Shown here piece by piece: positions 17,218 to 25,518 of a stretch of 64,000 nucleotides of DNA (positions are counted from its first letter, which is position 1; every line of letters begins with the position of its first letter). Origin of the DNA: Dyadobacter bucti (GTDB lineage: Bacteria; Bacteroidota; Bacteroidia; Cytophagales; Spirosomataceae); NCBI RefSeq assembly GCF_005869225.1, contig NZ_SWFP01000002.1:124001-188000 (forward strand), given 5' to 3'. The position numbers and the translations under genes were made by a program. Under the pieces are notes generated by a model, which saw only the letters and a program-made list of their open reading frames with translations, ran no database searches and was not told where the DNA came from.

Positions 17218-20200
17218 TCAGGCAGTTACCCACTCAACCATTTCATGCTCTAATGTCACCAGTACCCCCTTTGCAGGTTTTCCCTGTTCCTGATATGCTC
17301 TGATCAACTTTTTAAGATGCTTTTTGGGTGCTTCCAGGCTGCTTCCCCCCACAAAAGACATAAATACAAATTCTCCGTCCGGTATCTGAACGAGTCTGTC
17401 AATATGCAGCATTTTACCGCCCGGCATCAATAGTTCCTTGTTGATTTGAAGGGTTACATTGTCAGCATACAGAAGCCGTAAAGCGGGATCGCTGAGCAGG
17501 GAATCCGTTTGCGCAGCCACCTGCGATCCTTCCGATCTTGTAAAAATCCCTTCAGCTACAAGTTTCTCAATCGCCTGAGGCAAATCTGAGATCGTCTTTA
17601 GTCTCGTCAGCAGGTAACGGATCCGCTGTATGCGGTCATGGCGGGGTTCAAAAGTCTGCACATCAAAAATCCGGTCTGCCATCCTGCGCAATCTCAGCGA
17701 CTCCGTCCGGTCATTGCTCAGGATTTCTTTCATCACAAAGGGTTGTGCGTCCGAACGTAAATGGGCATGTTTGCATATATCATCTCCATCAGAAATCACA
17801 TATACGGATTCGGTTTCATTCCAGGCAGGAACGAAATCCTGGCGGTCGAGATAATCATGCAGCCAGTTACTTACCAACTGCCCGGACTCCCATTTTCTCT
17901 CGCGTTTTGCCAATATATACAAACGCTGCACAGGGCGCGTAAATGCAACATATAACAGGTTCAGATTTTCTACCAGTGTTCGAGATCGCTCTTCATCATA
18001 TTGATCGGCAATCGCTGTAATCCCCAGGTCCTTCACGACTGAAACCATGGAGCTTCTCAGCTTTTTATTCAGGTAGTTGGGTTGATTACCAAGTGTAAGT
18101 TCCTCGTAATCTACGTGATCCAGATCTATCCAAAGCCTGTCCAGCTTGGCATTGGGTGTCACTTTCCAATGTGCGTATGGGACAATTACCACAGGATATT
18201 CCAGGCCTTTGGACTTATGTATGGTCGTAATCCGGATCGCGTCCGTTTCTTCGGGAATAGTAATCGAAAGCTTTTGCCTGGCTGATTCCCAATAATTCAG
18301 AAAATCCCCGAGATGGTTACTTTTACGGTTGCCGAATTCGAGTACGACATCCAGAAACCTGAACAGGTATTCATTTTCAAAATGGTTTTCAAATAACCCG
18401 AACTGCTCCATCAGCATTTCGCTGAGTTCAAATACCGAAAGCTGACGCATCCGGAATGCGGTGAGGCTGATATTCCACCGCTTGAAGTATTCCAGAAAAG
18501 TATCGAGCCCGCGTTCCTCGCAAAGTAACCGGATCTGCTCATACTCCGCAGCAGCAGGGTTTTCCCGTCTTACAACGTTATGAAACAGATAAGCCGCCTC
18601 GTACCTCGCCAGTCGGTGATCCGAACTTTGCAGCACCTTCATGAAAGAGACAATAAAATGCACCGACCGCGAGTACGCCAGTGAAAGCGCATCGTCAGAT
18701 ATCAACGGGTATCCGATCTCCTTTAACGCATTTGCCAGCGAAGTTGCCTCTTTTTTCCTACGGCAGAGAATAGCTATATCCCGCCAGTTGTAACCTTTTT
18801 CTCTTAATTCCGATACCAGTTCAAGAGAACGCCTGACAATGCTGTCATTTGAATTCTCATCCCCTGCTTCATCTGACTCACCCACGGCTTCCAGAAATTC
18901 GATCTGCACATGTCCACCCGACGGTACTTCCCCGGGAATTTCCTGCTGAAAATTCTCATCGAAAACATCGCGGATCAACTGGGACGAATTACCTGTCGTT
19001 TCAGATATGAACTGAAAGAATTTATTGTTGAAATCGGTTATCTCCCGGTGGCTCCTTCGGTTTATTTTAAGATGGTTAACGTGAAGATAGTTGTCCAGAC
19101 TTCCTAACCGATCTTCATTATACGGACTGCTTCCCAGGACACTGGCCAGCTGCATCACCTGGTTTTGCGCGAGATTCAGGATCAAATCCATATCGCCTCC
19201 CCTGAACCTGTATATGGACTGTTTCGCATCTCCCACGATCAGGTTAAAATGTCCTCCCGAAAGTGCATTCTCGATCAAAGGCAGGAGGTTTGCGAATTGC
19301 AATTTGGAGGTATCCTGAAACTCGTCGACCAGAATATGGTTATACTTTTCGCCCAGCCTCTCAAAAATAAAGGGAACCGGCTCGCTGGCGACGATCTCAA
19401 CAATTTTACGGTTAAAATCTGAAATATGGACCTGGTTGTTTTGTTTCAAAAGCGCATCAAATTCTTTTCTGATTTCACCCAGCAGCGACAGGTTGTAGAT
19501 ATGCCGGTCCAGCTGAATGTATAGTGTCACTTTCTCCGTTTCAGCCAGACGGATATTTTCGATCTGATGAAAGTAATTTTCAAGATCGGTCCTGACCTTT
19601 TCAATTTCATCTTTGATCAGTAGGGCCGTTTTCGCCCCATACCAAACTCCCTCGCCAATTGTTTTATATACGTATGAATTGGGTTCTGTCCAGATCTTCT
19701 TTCCTTCTGCCCTGTCTTTATAAAATCCATAGATCCCACGCCCGCCCTGGTGGAAATCTTTTTCTGTGAGGAAAGTAGACTGGATTAATTGCAAGGCGTT
19801 TTGTGCATGCCGGGTCAGTTTGGCCTCGGTTTCTTTGACAAAATCCCTCATCTGGTTCCTGATCACAATCCAGTCTTCCATTTTCAGGTCTGCTACCCGT
19901 TGCATTTGCAGGTAACTTTGTTCGCTGAGCAAAGTGCCCGATGTTTCCCTAATCTGCATGGGCAGAGTGCCCCAGCTTTTACCTTCCTCGGCATTTTCGC
20001 GGTAATATTTTTCGACAATATCCGTAAGGATTTCTTCGCCCTCCTGCCCTATTCTTGCCAATAAACGATCCACGGCCTCGTCCAGTAATTCCCTGTCAAG
20101 CTGCGTCTCAAAGACAAAAGGAATGCCTAGTTCATCGGTAAAGCTGCTGATTAGCCTTTGTGTAAACTTATCGATCGTCATCACCGAAAAATCGGAGTAC

Positions 20201-20541
20201 CGGTGTAATATCTGCCTGAATACCAGTTGCGCACGCAGAGAGATCAATTGGCTTACTTCATCAAATAATACCTGGTTTCCGGCAGTTTCCGGATAGAGTT
20301 CGGTCACGACATCTTTCAGCATGGGATGCGGCGGCGCGTCTGAATTCGCAGCGTCAGAAAAAACCCGGAGCATTAATAAAATCCGGTCTTTCATTTCGTT
20401 GGCGGCTGCATTGGTGAACGTTACTGCCAGTATGTGCCTGAAGTAAGTGTCGGAATTGGAATGTAACGCCAGTTTTAAATACTCCTTGGTGAGTGTATAT
20501 GTTTTTCCGGAACCTGCCGATGAGCTGTAAACTTTAAACAC
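17218..20541 (-). CDS. UvrD-type helicase, AddA/RecB-like
   Basis: An 1107-residue superfamily 1 helicase. Walker A is SSAGSGKTYTLT at residues 7-18; the Walker B box ILVDEFQDTSKLQ is at 403-415; then LIVGDAKQSIYRFRGGDMD, TTIHKSKGLEYPVVIVPY and LLYVAFTRPVQRLYIL follow in order. The size and motifs match the helicase subunit of AddAB/RecBCD-type double-strand-break repair enzymes. Near the C-terminus a nuclease-like segment begins MLHIDRLVQIPDGEFVFMSF; the expected D-x-K of the PD-(D/E)XK site, normally just after this strand, is not seen, so the nuclease domain looks degenerate. An AddB-type partner is not in the window. Confidence 0.9.
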   Translation of the reverse strand: MFKVYSSSAGSGKTYTLTKEYLKLALHSNSDTYFRHILAVTFTNAAANEMKDRILLMLRVFSDAANSDAPPHPMLKDVVTELYPETAGNQVLFDEVSQLISLRAQLVFRQILHRYSDFSVMTIDKFTQRLISSFTDELGIPFVFETQLDRELLDEAVDRLLARIGQEGEEILTDIVEKYYRENAEEGKSWGTLPMQIRETSGTLLSEQSYLQMQRVADLKMEDWIVIRNQMRDFVKETEAKLTRHAQNALQLIQSTFLTEKDFHQGGRGIYGFYKDRAEGKKIWTEPNSYVYKTIGEGVWYGAKTALLIKDEIEKVRTDLENYFHQIENIRLAETEKVTLYIQLDRHIYNLSLLGEIRKEFDALLKQNNQVHISDFNRKIVEIVASEPVPFIFERLGEKYNHILVDEFQDTSKLQFANLLPLIENALSGGHFNLIVGDAKQSIYRFRGGDMDLILNLAQNQVMQLASVLGSSPYNEDRLGSLDNYLHVNHLKINRRSHREITDFNNKFFQFISETTGNSSQLIRDVFDENFQQEIPGEVPSGGHVQIEFLEAVGESDEAGDENSNDSIVRRSLELVSELREKGYNWRDIAILCRRKKEATSLANALKEIGYPLISDDALSLAYSRSVHFIVSFMKVLQSSDHRLARYEAAYLFHNVVRRENPAAAEYEQIRLLCEERGLDTFLEYFKRWNISLTAFRMRQLSVFELSEMLMEQFGLFENHFENEYLFRFLDVVLEFGNRKSNHLGDFLNYWESARQKLSITIPEETDAIRITTIHKSKGLEYPVVIVPYAHWKVTPNAKLDRLWIDLDHVDYEELTLGNQPNYLNKKLRSSMVSVVKDLGITAIADQYDEERSRTLVENLNLLYVAFTRPVQRLYILAKRERKWESGQLVSNWLHDYLDRQDFVPAWNETESVYVISDGDDICKHAHLRSDAQPFVMKEILSNDRTESLRLRRMADRIFDVQTFEPRHDRIQRIRYLLTRLKTISDLPQAIEKLVAEGIFTRSEGSQVAAQTDSLLSDPALRLLYADNVTLQINKELLMPGGKMLHIDRLVQIPDGEFVFMSFVGGSSLEAPKKHLKKLIRAYQEQGKPAKGVLVTLEHEMVEWVTA

Positions 20542-20599
20542 CTGGGATCAGAATTGAATGGTGATGACGAAAAACGCTTGAACTTTTAATGAATTTACA

Positions 20600-20624
20600 T
20601 AAAAAAAGCAGGTTGATACCTGCT
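20600..20624 (-). terminator. intrinsic terminator after the 20658 gene
   Basis: Arms AGCAGGT (20607-20613) and ACCTGCT (20618-20624) enclose a TGAT loop; on the minus strand they are followed by a seven-base T-run. It ends transcripts from the his cluster side and separates them from the helicase gene. Confidence 0.85.
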
Positions 20625-20657
20625 CTTCTTTATTTCAGATTGAATGACAAATGGATT

Positions 20658-21179
20658 TTATAAATTGAACCGGATCCCTGCGGAAATATTGGGGCTCAGA
20701 TAAAACGGACGCGGTAGAAGCTCAACATAGGTGCCGCCTTCAAGGAAAACGGAAATGCGGTTGTCAGGAATATAATATTCAAAGCCACCTAATACCGAAC
20801 CTCCTAGTGATATGTCTTTTTCATAGTTTGGGCTCAGTCTTTTCGGATATGATCTCCGGCTGTTGAGCTGGCCGCCCAATCCATAATATACATGCACTGC
20901 CTCTGAATTGAAAAGTGGGGTATGCCACAAATAATGCGCCTGAAGAGAAATTCCTGTGTTCTTGTATATTCCCTCGTCTCCCCTGTATTTACGGTCTTTG
21001 GACAAAATTCCACCGTAAGTGCCGATAGTTACATCGATCGCGTGGATGTTATTAAAGTATTTACGGATGTTGACGCCTGTCGGCTCGCCAAGTTTAAAAC
21101 CAACTGCCCAGTTATCATATTGGGCATGGGCGAGTCCAAATGAAAGTGCGCAAATAACGGTGAGTGCTAATTTTTTCAT
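20658..21179 (-). CDS. small outer-membrane beta-barrel-like protein
   Basis: A 173-residue exported protein: signal peptide MKKLALTVICALSFGLAHAQ, cleavage after AHA. The mature part consists of alternating amphipathic strands (NWAVGFKLGEPTGVNIRKYF; VYYGLGGQLNS; SVLGGFEYYIPDNRISVFLE) and ends in aromatic/hydrophobic Leu after NISAGIRFNL, as expected for an eight-stranded outer-membrane barrel. It lies 52 bp downstream of hisC, so it could be read through from the his genes; no direct functional link is evident. Confidence 0.75.
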   Translation of the reverse strand: MKKLALTVICALSFGLAHAQYDNWAVGFKLGEPTGVNIRKYFNNIHAIDVTIGTYGGILSKDRKYRGDEGIYKNTGISLQAHYLWHTPLFNSEAVHVYYGLGGQLNSRRSYPKRLSPNYEKDISLGGSVLGGFEYYIPDNRISVFLEGGTYVELLPRPFYLSPNISAGIRFNL

Positions 21180-21231
21180 AGTGAATTTTATCAGAGAAGT
21201 TTTTTTGGGGAACAGTTATTACCGGGGAATC

Positions 21232-22305
21232 CTAAACGATAACGCCTTTTTGCTGGTATTTTTTTAAAGTTTCGATTAAAACCTCGTTTTCCTCCTTAGT
21301 ACCGACCGTAATTCGCAGACAGCCTTCGCACAAGTGCACACGGGAACGGTCACGGACAATGATAGTCTCATGGATCAGGTAATCCATGATCGCCTTCGCA
21401 TCTTCAAATTGTACAAGTAAAAAATTCGCATCGGACGGATATATCTTTATCACCAACGATAAATCCTGTAACATGTTACACAGGGATGACCTTTCTTTAA
21501 GAATTTCAGCGACCATTTTATCTTTTTTGTCAACTGAATCCAGGCCTTCCAGCAATGCTTTTTGAGCAGGCAGGCTGATGTTATAGGGAGGTTTGATCTT
21601 GTTCAGTATTTTAACGATCTCGGCAGAAGCAAAGCACATTCCTACCCTGATACCCGCAAGTCCCCATGCTTTTGAGAAGGTCTGCAAAACAACCAGATTG
21701 GGGTATTTATCAAGATGTTGTATCCAGGTAGGTGTATCGGTGAAATCTACATAAGCTTCGTCCACGACGACCAGTCCGTTGAAATTTTCCAGAATAGTCT
21801 GGATCGCTTCATGCTGCATCACATTACCGGTAGGATTGTTGGGAGAACAAATCCAGATAATTTTGGTAAGTGGTGTAATCGCCGCGATCACAGATTCCGC
21901 ATCAATCTGAAAATCAGTCGTTAAAGAAACCTTGTCGATCTTAACATCATGAATAGAAGCACTTACCTCATACATACCGTAAGTAGGCGGCATGATGATC
22001 ACGTGATCCTGCCCGGGTGTACAGGTCGCGCGCGTCAGCAGATCGATCGGCTCATCGCTTCCGTTGCCGAGAAATATTCTTTCACTACTGATATTTTTCA
22101 GTGCTATCAGCTTCTGCTTTATTTCTGCCTGATAGGGATCCGGATACCGGTTATAATTTTCAGTGGTAGCGGATCCGTAAGGGTTTTCGTTAGCGTCCAG
22201 AAATATGCCTGTGTGCCCGGTATACTCGTCACGAGCGGAAGAATAAGGAGCCAGGGATATAATGTGAGGACGAAGGATTTTATTTAGATCAAAGGTATTA
22301 CTCAT
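21232..22305 (-). CDS. hisC: histidinol-phosphate aminotransferase
   Basis: A 357-residue class I/II PLP aminotransferase converting imidazole-acetol phosphate and glutamate into histidinol phosphate, step seven of histidine synthesis. Visible family features: LDANENPYGS near the N-terminus, LGNGSDEPIDLLTRA, ICSPNNPTGNVM, VVDEAYVDF, and the PLP-lysine box TFSKAWGLAGIRVGMCFA. The C-terminus has LRITVGTKEENEVLIETL. It follows the toxin gene by 48 bp with no clear terminator between, so it likely belongs to the same transcript as hisS, hisG and hisD. Confidence 0.95.
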   Translation of the reverse strand: MSNTFDLNKILRPHIISLAPYSSARDEYTGHTGIFLDANENPYGSATTENYNRYPDPYQAEIKQKLIALKNISSERIFLGNGSDEPIDLLTRATCTPGQDHVIIMPPTYGMYEVSASIHDVKIDKVSLTTDFQIDAESVIAAITPLTKIIWICSPNNPTGNVMQHEAIQTILENFNGLVVVDEAYVDFTDTPTWIQHLDKYPNLVVLQTFSKAWGLAGIRVGMCFASAEIVKILNKIKPPYNISLPAQKALLEGLDSVDKKDKMVAEILKERSSLCNMLQDLSLVIKIYPSDANFLLVQFEDAKAIMDYLIHETIIVRDRSRVHLCEGCLRITVGTKEENEVLIETLKKYQQKGVIV

Positions 22306-22353
22306 GCTGTTCTGATTCCGGAAACAAGCCGGGCCGGTGCCGTAAGCTTGGTT

Positions 22354-22803
22354 TTATTTATTAAATAATCTTGTATCGAATTCAAATGGTTCCACATGTA
22401 CCACTTTTATTGATTCCACATCCGGATGCAGCGGGTTCATCAGGTAGTTGTACTCTGAATTCACTACTACAGACGGTACCCGCATCAACAGGCTGCTCTT
22501 TTCTTTTAGCCAGGAATCTCCGGCAATTTTGCTCCAGTATTCATCTTCCTGCCAGTCGGGAGTAGTGTATATCGTGTGGGTATGGGCTAGTGTGTCGGGG
22601 ACAAATATGACTACCACGACGTAATCAGGCGGTGGAGTAGTTTTTTGCCAGTGGACAAGTATTTCCAGCATGGCAAGCGAGCGGTGCGACGACGTGTAGA
22701 GCATCGCATTTCCGGGTGTGTTCCATCGCCCGCCATTGTAGTAAGCCCCTATTCCACTCAGGTCATTTTGATATTCCGACCGCGTGATCCTGAATAGCTC
22801 CAT
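22354..22803 (-). CDS. RES-domain toxin (NAD+-degrading)
   Basis: A 149-residue RES-family protein. The N-terminal signature reads LFRITRSEYQNDLSGIGAYY, then NGGRWNTPGNAMLYTSSHRS and LAMLEILVHW, with the Arg, Tyr and Ser/Glu positions conserved in RES toxins. Characterised family members deplete cellular NAD+ by phosphorolysis or hydrolysis. Its ATG overlaps the antitoxin stop by one base (TAATG), the standard toxin-antitoxin coupling. Unusual context: the pair sits between hisD and hisC, all on the same strand. It appears full length and intact. Confidence 0.9.
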   Translation of the reverse strand: MELFRITRSEYQNDLSGIGAYYNGGRWNTPGNAMLYTSSHRSLAMLEILVHWQKTTPPPDYVVVVIFVPDTLAHTHTIYTTPDWQEDEYWSKIAGDSWLKEKSSLLMRVPSVVVNSEYNYLMNPLHPDVESIKVVHVEPFEFDTRLFNK

Positions 22804-23231
22804 TATGCAAAAATACCATGTTCGATGCGCCCCAGCTCTGTTTTGATCAGGTCTATACCGGCATGTGTGCTAAGGAAATCAACCGGCTTCTTTTTGCCCA
22901 GGGCGGGAATCTCATTGTTCAGCCAATCCAGAAAGTATTCTTTGCTCAACACTCTTGTCCCTACCGAGAAAAGATCAGCAAGCGCGATCAGATGATCAGA
23001 TACCACATTGCTTAACAGATCTATGTCGTTGTAGCGTTGCAGGTTTCTTGATGTTACCGGCAAAAGGGAAATTACATCTTTTACATCCATGCCTACTGAA
23101 TCGGCCAAGTGTTGTATGGATGCTTTCGGCACTCCATTGGCCGCCAGATAAGCCAGATCAAAATCGTTTTTTACAGTGTGTTTGAGAATTCCGTAGCCGC
23201 CCAAACGCTCATTTACCATGTATGCTGTCAT
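22803..23231 (-). CDS. Xre/MbcA/ParS-type antitoxin partner of RES toxin
   Basis: A 142-residue antitoxin. The N-terminal helical part carries a degenerate helix-turn-helix (GVPKASIQHLADSVGMDVKD), followed by SRNLQRYNDIDLLSNVVSDH and the DUF2384-type C-terminal domain (LIALADLFSVGTRVLSKEYF, LDWLNNEIPALGKKKPVDFL, STHAGIDLIKTELGRIEHGI). The antitoxin precedes and overlaps the toxin gene. It starts 70 bp after the hisD stop. The DNA-binding domain implies it could repress a promoter in that gap and so affect hisC expression as well (inference). Confidence 0.9.
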   Translation of the reverse strand: MTAYMVNERLGGYGILKHTVKNDFDLAYLAANGVPKASIQHLADSVGMDVKDVISLLPVTSRNLQRYNDIDLLSNVVSDHLIALADLFSVGTRVLSKEYFLDWLNNEIPALGKKKPVDFLSTHAGIDLIKTELGRIEHGIFA

Positions 23232-23301
23232 AAACTTGTTTTTTAAAGCTCTGGAAAATTGTCTCCAAATTTACGACATTTTTCGGGGTTTTATATTTTT
23301 T

Positions 23302-24570
23302 TCACAAAAGACTTTCCAATCTGATGGTAACTGCCTTTTTATGAGCCTCAAGGTATTCCGCTTCTGCCATTGTTTCTACTGTCGGCCCTATGTTTTTGAT
23401 GCCTTCCTCTGTGATTTGCTGTACGGTTATTTTTTTCACAAAGCTGTCTACCGACACGCCGCTGTATGCTTTGGCATACCCATTCGTTGGAAGTGTATGG
23501 TTAGTTCCCGACGCATAATCGCCGCAGGATTCGGGCGTGTAGTTGCCCAAAAATATGGATCCGGCATTGATGATTTTTTCTGATACTTTTTCTGCATCGG
23601 CCACACTTAATATGAGGTGTTCGGCAGCATACTGGTTCAAAAGATCGATCGCATCCTCCTCGGATTCCAACAGTATGGCCTTGCTGTTATCCATAGACTG
23701 AGCTGCCAGATCCCGGCGGGGAAGCCTGTCCATTTGCGACCATAACGTCAGACGAACCGCCTCCAGCACCTTTTTGCTGGTCGAAACCAATAAAACCTGG
23801 CTGTCGGGGCCATGCTCGGCTTGTGACAAAAGATCCGCTGCTATAAACGAGGGAACTGCCGTATCGTCCGCATAAACCGCCACCTCAGACGGTCCGGCCG
23901 GCATATCAATCGCCACCCCTTCCTTACTGATCAGCATTTTAGCAGCAGTAACATACTGATTTCCAGGGCCGAATATTTTGTATACTTTGGGAACGCTTTC
24001 AGTTCCGTAAGCCATGGCAGCAATAGCCTGCGCGCCACCAATCCTGAAAGCCTTTGTAACTCCAACCAATTTCGCGGCATACAAAATCGCCGGATTGTCG
24101 GAAGGCGTACAAAGAACCACCTCCTTGCAACCAGCAATTTGGGCCGGAATTCCAAGCATCAAAACGGTACTGAATAAAGGTGCCGATCCACCTGGAATGT
24201 AGATACCCACTTTTTCAATCCCAACGCTACGCCGCCAGCAGGTTACACCAGGCATCGTTTCGATTTTTTCGGCAGGAAGCAACTGGGCTTTATGAAATTT
24301 ATAGATATTCTGATAAGCCTGTTTTATCGCAACTTTTAACTCCTCATCCAGCTTACCTTCTGACTCGTCTATATCAGAGCTTGAAAAAGCAAGGTCAGTA
24401 AGTTCTGTTTTATCAAATTTCAGGGCAAGTTCCTTTATACCCTTATCACCTTCCACTCTGACTTTTTCCAGAATGGGCGCTACTTTTCCTTCTATGTCCC
24501 GGGCATCCTGCACCGGGCGGGCCAACAAAGAAGGCCATTGCTCTCTGTCCGGAAATGCAATAATATTCAT
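23302..24570 (-). CDS. hisD: histidinol dehydrogenase
   Basis: A 422-residue NAD-dependent zinc enzyme carrying out the last two oxidations to histidine. Typical segments: VGIYIPGGSAPLFSTVLMLG, FRIGGAQAIAAMAYGTESVP, KIFGPGNQYVTAAKMLIS, DMPAGPSEVAVYAD, LLSQAEHGPDSQ and GNYTPESCGDYASGTNHTLP. The frame opens eight codons earlier (24594), but MNIIAFPDREQW at 24570 matches the usual Bacteroidota start. It follows hisG by 37 bp. The next genes downstream are the toxin-antitoxin pair, not hisC. Confidence 0.95.
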   Translation of the reverse strand: MNIIAFPDREQWPSLLARPVQDARDIEGKVAPILEKVRVEGDKGIKELALKFDKTELTDLAFSSSDIDESEGKLDEELKVAIKQAYQNIYKFHKAQLLPAEKIETMPGVTCWRRSVGIEKVGIYIPGGSAPLFSTVLMLGIPAQIAGCKEVVLCTPSDNPAILYAAKLVGVTKAFRIGGAQAIAAMAYGTESVPKVYKIFGPGNQYVTAAKMLISKEGVAIDMPAGPSEVAVYADDTAVPSFIAADLLSQAEHGPDSQVLLVSTSKKVLEAVRLTLWSQMDRLPRRDLAAQSMDNSKAILLESEEDAIDLLNQYAAEHLILSVADAEKVSEKIINAGSIFLGNYTPESCGDYASGTNHTLPTNGYAKAYSGVSVDSFVKKITVQQITEEGIKNIGPTVETMAEAEYLEAHKKAVTIRLESLL

Positions 24571-24607
24571 ATTTAATCGATCATATACCGGCAAGGGAGC
24601 CAGGTAA

Positions 24608-25471
24608 TTACAAAATCATTTTTTCGATTGGTATCACCAAGATACCTTCCGCGCCAGCCTGACGGATTTTTTCAATATTTTCCCAGAATTCGTTTTCATT
24701 GATCACCGAATGCAGCGAGCACCAACCCTTGGTAGCCAGCGGCAAGATTGTCGGAGAACGCATTCCTGGTAAAAACTTGATGATATTATCAACTGCCTCA
24801 GTAGGGCAATTGAGCAGGATATACTTGTTATTCTTAGCAACCTGAACGGATTTGATCCGGAAAAGCAATTGATCCAGCAGGTTCTGCTGAGCCGCGGAAA
24901 GATGCTTGCTGGCGATCATCACAGCTTCCGAGCGGAAAATAGTTTCCACCTCCTTCAATCCATTGCTCAGCAATGTGCTTCCCGAGCTTACAATATCACA
25001 TACTGCATCCGCCAGGCCGATGCTCGGTGCAATCTCTACCGACCCGCTTATTTCATGGATCTGCGCTGTTACATTATTCGATTTCAGATATTTACCCAAC
25101 AAACGTGGATACGTAGTGGCTATGCTTTTTCCTTCCAGATCCTGCACACCAGCATAATCATGCTCTCTCAAAACACCTATTGAAAGCCTGCATTTTGAAA
25201 ATCCAAGTTTATGAACCGTATCCACATCCCTGGCAGATTCCTCCGAAACATTTTCGCCTACAATACCCAAATGTGCGACGCCGTCTTCCACATAACCCGG
25301 AATATCATCGTCCCTTAAAAATAAAATCTCCGCAGGAAAATTGGTGGCGTCCGTTTTAAGCTTTCCGGCACCGTTATCAAACCGGATACCGCATTCTTTG
25401 ATCAATTTTAAAGAATCCTCGCTTAATCTACCCGATTTTTGTATCGCAATCCTTAATTTATCTTGGTCCAT
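24608..25471 (-). CDS. hisG: ATP phosphoribosyltransferase, long form
   Basis: A 287-residue HisG, the committed first step (ATP plus PRPP). It starts MDQDKLRIAIQKSGRLSEDS; catalytic-domain motifs include DDDIPGYVEDGVAHLGIVGE and SGSVEIAPSIGLADAVCDIV followed by SSGSTLLSNGL. Its length includes the C-terminal ACT-like regulatory domain (ending GAEGILVIPIEKMI), which provides feedback inhibition by histidine; no HisZ subunit is therefore needed. It lies 47 bp after hisS and 37 bp before hisD. Confidence 0.95.
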   Translation of the reverse strand: MDQDKLRIAIQKSGRLSEDSLKLIKECGIRFDNGAGKLKTDATNFPAEILFLRDDDIPGYVEDGVAHLGIVGENVSEESARDVDTVHKLGFSKCRLSIGVLREHDYAGVQDLEGKSIATTYPRLLGKYLKSNNVTAQIHEISGSVEIAPSIGLADAVCDIVSSGSTLLSNGLKEVETIFRSEAVMIASKHLSAAQQNLLDQLLFRIKSVQVAKNNKYILLNCPTEAVDNIIKFLPGMRSPTILPLATKGWCSLHSVINENEFWENIEKIRQAGAEGILVIPIEKMIL

Positions 25472-25518
25472 ATAATTGTTAAAATTCTATAATCAGTTTG
25501 ACTCGTCCTCAGACCAGG

